A DNA stretch of 12,706 bases from JANWHF01 sp036276235 (GTDB lineage Bacteria > Planctomycetota > Phycisphaerae > Tepidisphaerales > Tepidisphaeraceae). The position numbers and the translations under genes are program-made. The notes under the pieces were generated by a model. It made no database searches. It worked only from the letters and a program-made list of their open reading frames with translations, and was not told the DNA's origin. Location: NCBI GenBank assembly GCA_036276235.1, contig DATBDZ010000273.1:1-12706 (forward strand), in the 5' to 3' direction. How positions within the stretch are numbered: the stretch's first letter is position 1; each line of letters opens with the position of its first letter. Shown here piece by piece: positions 5,680 through 12,706 of this stretch.

Positions 5680-6798
5680 CTAACTGTGACTCGAGTAATC
5701 GCGGCCTCTTACACGAGATTGCCTCGACGACCGGCGCAGCATCATCACTGGAAACGACGAGATGATGAGGAAGAGTGCCGTGGGCTCCGGAACAGAGTTC
5801 AGTAGGAAGCCGTGTGTTTGGCCGTCGGAGTTGATTCCATAGCCGACAATCTGCCCAGCGTCATTGATTCCGTTTGCCACCGTCAGATGCCAACCCGAAT
5901 TCGGATCAACAAGCGTGTTGAGATCGACGGCACTGGGACCAGCCTCGATGAAGGCAACCGGCGCGCCACTAGAGACAATTGCCGATCCAACGATAACGCC
6001 CAGATTGTTGATCGCGCTTGGGTTAGTGGCTTGACCCAGCCCGCCAAGGTTGGTCTTAACGCCGCCCGAGAAAAGAAAAGGATGGCCCGTCGTTGATGAA
6101 GTGCCGGTCACTTGACCCGCATTATCGATTGCATACGCGCCAAAGCTATTGGCGATGTGAATGAACTGTCCGTTCTGGTACAGAAATGACTGCAGGCTTT
6201 CTTCGCCGTCGCCGAAATATGTGTCGATCGCCATTTGCCCCGAAGCATTAATGCCGTGCACAATTCCATTGAGCGAGCCCGGTGTTACGTCAGTCATGGG
6301 GCCTTGGTCAAAGATAAAGCCGTGACTAATGACGCCGTATTGGTTGGTTTGGAGTGTCTCTGAATACCCGACAACCTGTCCAGAAGCGTTGATTCCGGTC
6401 GCTGAACTGTTGGTCCCACTAAGCGTTCCCAGGTCCGTAAAGGTGCCGTGGTCGTATCGGTAGGCGTGGCTGCGTGTGCCATTGGACGAGCTGCCAGCGA
6501 TCTGACCCAAGTCATTGATAGCGGCGGCACCACTGGATACCTCGCCCTGGGGCGTGCCCAAATCATGTATCTGGCCACTCGACCAGAGAAAAGCATGATT
6601 GATTGCCTTCCCCTTGCTATCCACAGCGGCCGTGGCGGACGACCCAACAATCGTGCCGTTATTATTGATCGCCGAAGCTGAACTTGTTGTGCCGCCCAGC
6701 GTCCCCAAGTCGGTAATCGTGTAAAGAATTTCTCCCCGCGAACCGGAGCCGTTGCCTAAAAGGATGGCCACTGCGAGATAGAAAGTGCGCGCTCGCAT
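5680..6798 (-). CDS. HAF-repeat extracellular protein with PEP-CTERM sorting tail
   Basis: This is a 372-residue exported protein. A short signal peptide (about residues 1-22) is followed by about seven repeats of 40-50 residues carrying the HAF pattern: DLGTLGG...S.A.AIN..GQIVGSS...HAFLW..G. The tail VPEPTA (from residue 336), a hydrophobic stretch (about 341-354) and RR (355-356) form a PEP-CTERM signal. In known systems an exosortase removes it while passing the protein to the cell surface. No exosortase gene is in the window. GGGAGGAG lies six bases before the ATG, a very strong ribosome site. An unusual point is that about 16 further residues follow the arginines, a longer tail than usual. 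The repeats are rich in Ser, Thr, Gly and Asn. The gene lies 92 bp downstream of the TPR glycosyltransferase on the same strand, so co-transcription is possible but unproven. The role is probably structural or adhesive. Confidence 0.88.
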   Translation of the reverse strand: MRARTFYLAVAILLGNGSGSRGEILYTITDLGTLGGTTSSASAINNNGTIVGSSATAAVDSKGKAINHAFLWSSGQIHDLGTPQGEVSSGAAAINDLGQIAGSSSNGTRSHAYRYDHGTFTDLGTLSGTNSSATGINASGQVVGYSETLQTNQYGVISHGFIFDQGPMTDVTPGSLNGIVHGINASGQMAIDTYFGDGEESLQSFLYQNGQFIHIANSFGAYAIDNAGQVTGTSSTTGHPFLFSGGVKTNLGGLGQATNPSAINNLGVIVGSAIVSSGAPVAFIEAGPSAVDLNTLVDPNSGWHLTVANGINDAGQIVGYGINSDGQTHGFLLNSVPEPTALFLIISSFPVMMLRRSSRQSRVRGRDYSSHS

Positions 6799-6890
6799 TT
6801 TGATCTCCTCCCGAAATGCCCAAACCCTCGCTACAGAACTGATTCAGACAATCGTACCGCAACAATGTGAGAGGATCGTGAGACGCCGGC

Positions 6891-9053
6891 TTACGGTTTC
6901 GCGCACCATTCATGCCACATTTTACGAAAAGCCGCTTCGATATCGCGCGCGAAGGCGGGTCCGTCCATCAGCGCTGAGCGCTCCATCCGTTGCCGCAAGT
7001 TATTGCGAATCTCCGACAAGCGCGGCACATCGCTGGCGAGCGCCGCCGCGATGCGGACGTAATCTTCCGTCGATGAGGCGATCAGCTCCGGCATTCCGAC
7101 ATTCGACAAAATACTCGATCCGCTCCGTGAGACCGCGGTTTGCCCCGTGCGCGTGACGACGGGCACGCCCATCCAGAGCGCGTCGCAGGTGGTGGTGCCG
7201 CCGGTGTAGGGGAAGGGGTCGAGGCCGATGTCGATCTGGCTGTATTGCTGGAAATACTGGGACGTTCTCATGCGGCCGACGAAGAGGACCCGCGCGGGAT
7301 CGATGCCCTGGGCGGCGAGCCAATCGTGGGCCTTCTTGCGATGGCTGCCTTGCGCTGAGTGGACGATCAGCTTTGAGCGATTGACCGCGCGCAGTAGTTG
7401 CAGCCAGGCCTCCCAGGTTTGAGGCGTGACCTTGGCATAAGTGTTGAGGCAGCCGAACGTGACGTAGCCGGCCGACAGCGCGGGCAGCGGTGAAACGGCC
7501 GGCACGTTGTCGTGCGGCGGGTAGCACCAGTACGTGCGCGGGAGGCGGATCGTCTTTTCCGTGTACCACTGCTCATCCGGATTGCCCGGCGGATCGAGAT
7601 ACGGATCGCTCAGCCGATAGTCCATCGTCCGCAGGCCGGTCGTGCCGCAGTAGGCGAGGTACGCCGCCTGCACCGGCGCGGGCTTGCGCGCGAACGTAAG
7701 CAGGCGGCCAAACTCCATGTGCATCGTCAGATCCACAAGTATGTCGATTCCATCATTGCGCACTAAATCGGCGAGGTGCGCATCGGAGAGACCGACGGTA
7801 TGCCGCCAGACGTCGGCGCGGGATTGGAACCAACTGGTGGTCACATCGGGCCGGCGCATCTCGGCATAACAGAAAATCTCAAACTGCTGGTGATCATGAT
7901 TCGCCAGCAGCGGCACCATAAACCGGCCCACCGGATGCGTGCGGAAATCGGGCGAGACATATCCGATCCGCAGCCGACGCCCGGTCGAGCGGTTATTGGT
8001 ATGCGGCCGGATTTCGCCGGCCAGCGGCTCGGCGAAAATCTGGTTCCATTTCGCGTGCTCTTCGTAAAGGCGCTGCGGCGTGTATTCGGGATGAAAATGC
8101 AGCGCGTAGACGAGATTGCCCACCTCCCGCGAATCCGCGCTGAGCTCAACCCCTCGCCGAAAGGCGTCGATCGCGCCGTCGATGTCTCCCTGCTCGCGCA
8201 GGGCATTGCCCAGATTGCTCCAGCCGGCCGTGAACCGCGGATTGATCGCCAGCGCCTTGCGCACCGAGGCGACCGCTTCATCCAGCAATCCCTTGCGATT
8301 GAACAGCACACCCAAATTGCTTAGTGCTAGATGGTAATCAGGCTGCAGCGCCAGCGCCTGCTGATAAGCGCCGATTGCCTCATCCAGGCGGCCCATCTCC
8401 TGCAGAACATTGCCCATCACGTTGTACGCCTGCACACTGTCTGGCTGCAGCGCGATCACCCGCTGCAGCGCGGCGATCGCTTCGGGAAACTTTCCCTTGT
8501 CCTTCAGAATCTGCCCCAGCGTCATGTGCAAATCCGCAGATTGCGGACGCAGGCTCACCGCCTGACTGGCCGCGGCAAGCGCTTCATCGAGGCGCCCCGC
8601 TTCCTGCAGCGCGCCGGCGAGATTGCCGATCGATTCGACGTGATTCGGCCGCAGCGCGATCGCCTGGCGATAGGAGGCAATCGCCGGCTCGAAGCGGCCA
8701 AGCGTGCGATGGATGTTGGCGATGTTGTTGTAGGCTTCAGGGTAGTTGGGCTGAAGCCGGATCGCCTGCTGATAAGCGGCAATTGCTTCATCAAGCCGGC
8801 CATCCTGCTGCAGCGCATAGGCCAGGCCATATCGCACGGCAGCGGAGTTTGGTCGCTGTGTCACAGCCTGTTGATAACAGGATATTGCTTCGGGCAAACG
8901 CCTAGTGGAGACGAGGACAAACCCGAGATTCGCCAGCGCATCCCCAAAGGCGGGTTGAGCCGCCAAAACCTGTCGATAGAGCGCCTCCGCCTCGCGCAGC
9001 CGCCCGGCCTGATGATGCTGAATGGCGAGTTGGTAGAGCTCCTGGGGGGTCAA
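6891..9053 (-). CDS. TPR protein with GT41 O-GlcNAc-transferase-like domain
   Basis: This is a 720-residue, probably cytoplasmic glycosyltransferase. Nine TPR units of 34 residues run without a break from about residue 4 to 309 (pattern A.Y.NLG..L...GR.DEAI.AY..A..L.P). A linker leads to a GT41 catalytic region, about 345-715. In it GYVSPDFRTHPVG contains H373, at the place of the conserved histidine of human OGT. K541 in YAKVTP lies where OGT has its UDP-contacting lysine, and DPFPYTGGTTTCDALWMGVPVVT (about 610-635) is the nucleotide-sugar segment of the family. The expected reaction is sugar transfer from a UDP-sugar to Ser/Thr of proteins held by the TPR coil; donor and targets cannot be read. 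The start is TTG: an in-frame TAA lies two codons upstream, and TPR 1 begins at once. The ribosome site is weak. A repeat-bearing 96-bp gap separates it from the tricorn gene upstream. Confidence 0.9.
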   Translation of the reverse strand: MTPQELYQLAIQHHQAGRLREAEALYRQVLAAQPAFGDALANLGFVLVSTRRLPEAISCYQQAVTQRPNSAAVRYGLAYALQQDGRLDEAIAAYQQAIRLQPNYPEAYNNIANIHRTLGRFEPAIASYRQAIALRPNHVESIGNLAGALQEAGRLDEALAAASQAVSLRPQSADLHMTLGQILKDKGKFPEAIAALQRVIALQPDSVQAYNVMGNVLQEMGRLDEAIGAYQQALALQPDYHLALSNLGVLFNRKGLLDEAVASVRKALAINPRFTAGWSNLGNALREQGDIDGAIDAFRRGVELSADSREVGNLVYALHFHPEYTPQRLYEEHAKWNQIFAEPLAGEIRPHTNNRSTGRRLRIGYVSPDFRTHPVGRFMVPLLANHDHQQFEIFCYAEMRRPDVTTSWFQSRADVWRHTVGLSDAHLADLVRNDGIDILVDLTMHMEFGRLLTFARKPAPVQAAYLAYCGTTGLRTMDYRLSDPYLDPPGNPDEQWYTEKTIRLPRTYWCYPPHDNVPAVSPLPALSAGYVTFGCLNTYAKVTPQTWEAWLQLLRAVNRSKLIVHSAQGSHRKKAHDWLAAQGIDPARVLFVGRMRTSQYFQQYSQIDIGLDPFPYTGGTTTCDALWMGVPVVTRTGQTAVSRSGSSILSNVGMPELIASSTEDYVRIAAALASDVPRLSEIRNNLRQRMERSALMDGPAFARDIEAAFRKMWHEWCAKP

Positions 9054-9100
9054 TTGGCGTTACTAGCCAGTGGAAATACCAATCATGAGTTACCAGTCGG

Positions 9101-9120
9101 AAAACAAAGGGTTCGCTTTG
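9101..9120 (-). terminator. Weak hairpin with T run after the tricorn-like gene
   Basis: On the minus strand CAAAG (9120-9116) and CTTTG (9109-9105) form a 5-bp stem around a 6-base loop, followed by TTTT (9104-9101). It starts 30 bases past the tricorn-like stop codon. An outer pairing of GTTACCAG (9089-9096) with CTGGCAAC (9121-9128), with one mismatch, would extend it but would compete with the T run. Termination would be partial at best, so some read-through into the TPR gene is plausible. Confidence 0.3.
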
Positions 9121-9122
9121 CT

Positions 9123-9150
9123 GGCAACTGACAACTTGCAACTGGCAACT
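9123..9150. repeat. Four tandem heptads ending on the tricorn stop codon
   Basis: Four consecutive 7-bp units, GGCAACT, GACAACT, TGCAACT and GGCAACT, run exactly from 9123 to 9150. Five of seven positions (CAACT) are invariant. The last base of the array is also the third base of the tricorn-like gene's TAA on the minus strand. The 7-bp period matches that of the arrays at 2289-2309 and 2393-2413, but the unit sequence differs. Confidence 0.7.
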
Positions 9151-12100
9151 TATTTCGCATCCTTCATGTCGGCTTTCAACGTCTCAATCGCCTTCTCAAT
9201 CTGGCGGTCGTGGCCCGCGACAAAGTCGGCGGGGGTGTTGTCGATGGTGACATCGGGCTGCACGCCGTAGTTTTCCATGCTGACGCCTTTGGCATTGAAG
9301 ACGCCTGCGGCGGGCGTGCGGATCGTCGAGCCATCCAGCAGGCGGTAGGAGCCGGTGCCGATGACCGCGCCGTAGGTCGGCACGCCGATCAGCTTGCCCA
9401 GCCCAAGCTCGCGGAATCCTTCGGGGAACATTTCCGCGTCGCTGGCGGATCGCTCGTTTTGCAAAACCGCCATCGGGCCGAAGAACGCCTGGAACGGACG
9501 GGGGATCTCGACGGAATTGCGCCCGCGCGTGGATTGGTATTTCTTGCGCTGGTTGAGGATCTCCAGCAATTCTTGATCGATCCCGCCGCCGCCGTTGAAG
9601 CGCTCATCGATAATCAGCGCCTTCTTGTCAATGTTGGCCAGCAGATCGCGCTGGAATTTCGCGAGGCCGGCGGCGTCCATGGCGCGGATGTGCAGATAGC
9701 CGATCTCGCCCTTCGAAAGCTTGTCCACCATCTCTTTTCGACTGTCAACCCATTGTGTGTAATCCAATTCGCTCTGGGCGGTGGCGCTCAGCGGCTCGAT
9801 GCTTACCGTCCACGAGCCTTCGGTTTCCGGCTTGGAATTGACCGTGAACTCAAACTTGCGCCCGAAGGCAAGGTTAAACGTCTTCCAGTAATTCTCCGGC
9901 GTCTTCAGGTCCTTGCCGTTGACGGCAAGAATGTAATTGCCTTCCGCAATCTTTAGATATTCGTGATCGGCCGGACCTTTCTTGTAGATGTGCGAGATCT
10001 TGTAGTAGCCCGATTCATCGGGCGCCAGATCAAATCCAGGATAGCGCGTGTCAGTGCTCTGGCCGAGCAGATCGGGATTGCCGCCGCCGCTGATGCCGGT
10101 GTGTGAGGCGTTTATCTCGCCGATCATTTCCATGATGAGGCTATGAAGCTCGTCGGTATCGTCAATGTATCCGAGCATCGGCTCGTAGCGTAGCTTGGCG
10201 GCGTCCCAATCGACGCCGTGCATTTTCGGATCGTAGAATTGATTGCGCATGACGCGCCAGGCTTCGTTGAAGACCTGCTTGCGTTCGGTGGCGGCGTCGA
10301 TCTCGAGGCGCACGCTGAAGGTGATGCGCCGGGCCGCGGATGTGGGAGCCGCCGGCGCTGCCGCCGCTGCGACGGCACCACCGCCGCCGCCCCGGCGTCC
10401 GCGGCCGAATCCTCCGCCGGTCGGGGCTGCGGCTGCAGTGTCTCCACCTCCGCCGCCAGCCGGCGCGCCGACGGCGTAAATTCCGCCGCCTTGCATGTAA
10501 TAAAGTGTGCGGCCATCGCGCGACCACTGAAGATCGCCGAAGCCACCGAACCCTCCGCGCCCGCGTCCACCGCCGGCCGCGGCATCCGCCGCGCCACCGA
10601 CGAGCGCCGTCATGCGCGATCCATCTTCGGTAATCGTGTAAAGCGTCGGCCCGCCGCGCCCGTTGCCGTCGCCGTACGCAACGAATGCAAATTGCCGACC
10701 ATCCGGTGATGCCGCCACTGTCGAAACGGTTCCACCGGCCAATCGCGTGAGGGGTTTGACGCGACGATCCAATCCGTCCCATTCGATCTTCACTTCGACG
10801 TTGCCGGTCCCTCCACCGCCGCCGCCGCCAAAGCCGCGGCGACCGCCGCGCCCGACAGGCGCGCCGTCGGCGCCGCCGCTGCCGGTCGCCTGCTCCTCGG
10901 TATCAACATCGCGATCGTCCGGATTCTTGGTGATGTGGGTGAGCGCGACGCTGTAAAGCTGCATCGTCGTGCGATTTAGCGAAGCCATCGAAGGCGCGCC
11001 AGCGCCGGCGAGGAACACCAGCTTCTTCCCATCGCCGCTCCATTTGGCGCCCTCGGCGACGATGAAATCCTCCCCGCCGATCACGTGCTCTTCGCCGCCG
11101 TCCAGCTTCTTCACGTACACATGCGAGCGAAGGATCTTGTCATCCTTTGTGTAGCTGATCCACTTGCCATCTGGTGAAAATTCCGGCGACTCGATCGGGC
11201 TGACATCGCTCGAAGCCACTTCGTCGGTTTTCAGATTGTCGACATCGACGATGCGCAATTTATGATCCGATCCGGACCACATCAGCGACTTGGAATCGGG
11301 TGACCAGATGAGATATCCCTTGTCACAGTCGGCATCGGAAAGCTGCTTCACATTATGCCCGCGCTCATCGGCCATCCAGATTTCCTCGCGGCCGGAGCGG
11401 TCGGAGATAAACGCAATCCACTTGCCATTGGGGGACCAGTTGGGGTCTTCCTCGCGCCAGAACGATTCGGTGACGCGCTGGGCTTCGCCGCGGTCACTGG
11501 CGACGGTAAAAATCTCGCCGTGGGCGGCAATCGCCACGCGCCGCCCCGAGGGCGAAACGCTAAATCCCTCGGCGGTGCTGTCGATCGTTCGCAGCTCGAC
11601 GTCGTTATCCTTCGTATCGGATTTAATGTTGATGGGGATTTCGCTCGTCGCCCCGGTGGCGACATCGAGCTTCCAGATACCAAAATCCTGCTCGAAGACT
11701 ATCGTCTTTCCATCGCCCGACATGCTGGGGAAGTAGAGATTGCCGCCTTCGTGATGGGTGATCTGGATTGGCGCGCCGCCATGCTCCGAAACTTTCCAGA
11801 TATTGTTGGAGCTCTTCATCACCTCGGGGCCGCCGTACTTGATGTGCGTTTCATCCGGCAGCCGGTCGGCAACGAAATAAATGTTGCCGTCGTGGCCGTA
11901 CATCGGCCAGAGGCTGTTGCCTTTGTATTCTCCGTTGGCGAGGCGCGTGTAGCTTTGGCCGGAGACATCCATCAGCCACAGATCGACCGAGTAGCTGCCG
12001 CGATAATGCTGCCGCGACCACGTGCCGGGATGGCGTGTAAACGCCATCTTCGAGCCATCGGGCGAGTAGCTGGCCCATGAGCCCCAGTCGCTCGGGAGCG

Positions 12101-12542
12101 GCTGCTCGAGGCCGCCGTCCACCGCCACTTCAAACAGCGTCGAGATACCGGGAAAGACGCCGTTGTTGCGCGGCGAAGTAAAGATGATCTTGCGGCTATC
12201 GGGCGTCCAACCGACCACGATATCGTCCGCGTTGTGGAAGGTCAGTTGCTTGGGTTTACCGCCATCGGCCGGAATCACGAACACGTCGTAATTCCCTTCG
12301 CGATTGGAGGAGAAGGCAATCCACTTTCCATCCGGCGAGTAGCGCGGATAAACCTCGCGCGCGCGGTGCACGGTGAGCCGGCGCACATCGGAGCCGTCTT
12401 CGTTGGCGCTCCAGATATCGCCCAGATAACTGAACGCCACGCGGCCATTGGAATAAGTTGGATGCCGCAACATTCGCGTCTGAGCAGAGGCGAGCGCGGG
12501 CAGAATCAGGACCAGGCCAACCAGCAGGACCTTGCGCATCAT
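9150..12542 (-). CDS. Secreted tricorn-type serine protease (S41) with glycine-rich inserts
   Basis: This is a 1130-residue protease. A signal peptide (MMRKVLLVGLVLILPALASA, then QT) implies export, unlike archaeal tricorn. Two beta-propellers of WD40-like PD40 blades (SPDGKWIAF, SPDSKSLMW and similar) run from about 20 to 690. A helical linker, a PDZ-like part (about 815-900) and an S41 core follow. The tricorn tetrad is complete: S813-H814 (ASHTG), nucleophile S1034 followed by D1035 (ASDAE), and E1090 (ENYGVQPD). All sit about 67-69 residues later than S745/H746, S965 and E1023 of the Thermoplasma enzyme. FNGGGG (about 997-1002) fits the oxyanion segment. Three Gly/Arg/Ala-rich stretches (about 551-580, 650-669 and 690-737) interrupt the second propeller and its exit. 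I chose ATG 12542, with GGAG seven bases upstream; ATG 12539 is also possible. In the upstream gap (12543-12659) CGATTGGT occurs twice (12565 and 12617). It probably degrades peptides in the periplasm. Confidence 0.9.
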   Translation of the reverse strand: MMRKVLLVGLVLILPALASAQTRMLRHPTYSNGRVAFSYLGDIWSANEDGSDVRRLTVHRAREVYPRYSPDGKWIAFSSNREGNYDVFVIPADGGKPKQLTFHNADDIVVGWTPDSRKIIFTSPRNNGVFPGISTLFEVAVDGGLEQPLPSDWGSWASYSPDGSKMAFTRHPGTWSRQHYRGSYSVDLWLMDVSGQSYTRLANGEYKGNSLWPMYGHDGNIYFVADRLPDETHIKYGGPEVMKSSNNIWKVSEHGGAPIQITHHEGGNLYFPSMSGDGKTIVFEQDFGIWKLDVATGATSEIPINIKSDTKDNDVELRTIDSTAEGFSVSPSGRRVAIAAHGEIFTVASDRGEAQRVTESFWREEDPNWSPNGKWIAFISDRSGREEIWMADERGHNVKQLSDADCDKGYLIWSPDSKSLMWSGSDHKLRIVDVDNLKTDEVASSDVSPIESPEFSPDGKWISYTKDDKILRSHVYVKKLDGGEEHVIGGEDFIVAEGAKWSGDGKKLVFLAGAGAPSMASLNRTTMQLYSVALTHITKNPDDRDVDTEEQATGSGGADGAPVGRGGRRGFGGGGGGGTGNVEVKIEWDGLDRRVKPLTRLAGGTVSTVAASPDGRQFAFVAYGDGNGRGGPTLYTITEDGSRMTALVGGAADAAAGGGRGRGGFGGFGDLQWSRDGRTLYYMQGGGIYAVGAPAGGGGGDTAAAAPTGGGFGRGRRGGGGGAVAAAAAPAAPTSAARRITFSVRLEIDAATERKQVFNEAWRVMRNQFYDPKMHGVDWDAAKLRYEPMLGYIDDTDELHSLIMEMIGEINASHTGISGGGNPDLLGQSTDTRYPGFDLAPDESGYYKISHIYKKGPADHEYLKIAEGNYILAVNGKDLKTPENYWKTFNLAFGRKFEFTVNSKPETEGSWTVSIEPLSATAQSELDYTQWVDSRKEMVDKLSKGEIGYLHIRAMDAAGLAKFQRDLLANIDKKALIIDERFNGGGGIDQELLEILNQRKKYQSTRGRNSVEIPRPFQAFFGPMAVLQNERSASDAEMFPEGFRELGLGKLIGVPTYGAVIGTGSYRLLDGSTIRTPAAGVFNAKGVSMENYGVQPDVTIDNTPADFVAGHDRQIEKAIETLKADMKDAK

Positions 12543-12659
12543 CAAATCTCTCCGGATTAGAATTCGATTGGTGAATCTTCCCGATTCGTGGGGAGAAAGG
12601 CAAACAAATATGTGAACGATTGGTCCGGGATCTCCCCGATGTGAGGCGCTACAAGAAAT

Positions 12660-12706
12660 CGGCGGGCAGTGCCCGCCCTACGCGCCGGTTGATTCGTAGG
12701 GCGGGC
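12660..12706. repeat. REP-like inverted pair, family B, copy 2, cut by window edge
   Basis: Positions 12660-12687 are identical to 1598-1625 over 28 bp. The arm is again a GGCGGG/CCCGCC hairpin with a 5-base loop, with GTAG at its foot on the minus strand (12681-12678). A second arm in the opposite orientation begins at 12696 with GTAG followed by GGCGGGC and is cut by the end of the window. In this copy both arms have a true GTAG, facing inward. It lies upstream of the tricorn-like gene. Confidence 0.8.

Noticed and set aside
7776..8324. Plus-strand frame of 182 codons inside the glycosyltransferase gene
   Set aside because: It is a shadow of the GT41/TPR gene, with no domain pattern and no ribosome site.
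8331..9131. Long plus-strand open frame (266 codons) across the TPR region
   Set aside because: It is antisense to nine well-formed TPR units. Repetitive GC-rich TPR coding commonly leaves open antisense frames, and its translation shows no family features or ribosome site.
9210..9956. Plus-strand frame of 248 codons under the protease core
   Set aside because: It is a shadow of the S41 domain, whose catalytic residues are intact on the minus strand.
11355..12080. Plus-strand frame of 241 codons under the first propeller
   Set aside because: It is a shadow of PD40 blades; the translation has no family pattern.

Overview
The window looks like a chromosomal piece from a GC-rich, diderm, free-living bacterium, most likely a planctomycete (possibly Phycisphaerae-like). 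This is inferred from the gene mix: an OmpL-like beta-barrel porin, a HAF-repeat protein with a PEP-CTERM tail, a nine-TPR O-GlcNAc-transferase-like enzyme, a secreted tricorn-type protease with glycine-rich inserts, a multi-membrane M48 peptidase and an NHL propeller. No rRNA, tRNA, CRISPR array, phage gene or transposase gene is visible.

Layout. Positions 1-1700 hold a porin gene (+) bounded by an inverted pair of near-identical 30-bp repeats and followed by a head-to-head pair of REP-like hairpins. A PilZ-domain gene (-, 1700-2164) converges on the porin and is divergent from an M48 metallopeptidase gene (+, 2509-4098). The gap between PilZ and M48 holds a composite heptad/11-mer repeat and a strong sigma70-like promoter. 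The M48 gene overlaps tail-to-tail by 17 bp with a secreted six-bladed NHL propeller gene (-, 4082-5176). A second kind of paired mini-hairpin sits between the divergent NHL gene and a 79-codon gene (+, 5429-5668). The rest is three minus-strand genes in the order tricorn-like protease (12542-9150), TPR/GT41 glycosyltransferase (9053-6891) and HAF/PEP-CTERM protein (6798-5680). They are separated by 96 and 92 bp and might be partly co-transcribed. A second copy of the REP-like repeat is cut by the right edge.

The genes do not form an obvious single pathway. Most concern the cell envelope: an outer-membrane channel, a membrane protease, secreted propellers, a secreted protease and an exported PEP-CTERM protein, with PilZ as a likely cyclic-di-GMP reader. 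I found no clear new defence or metabolic system. The most unusual material is intergenic: at least five short repeat elements of four types fill nearly every gap. Two are REP-like hairpins with GTAG/GTGG feet and two are 7-bp-period arrays. The tricorn protease's RGG-like loops are the most unusual protein feature.
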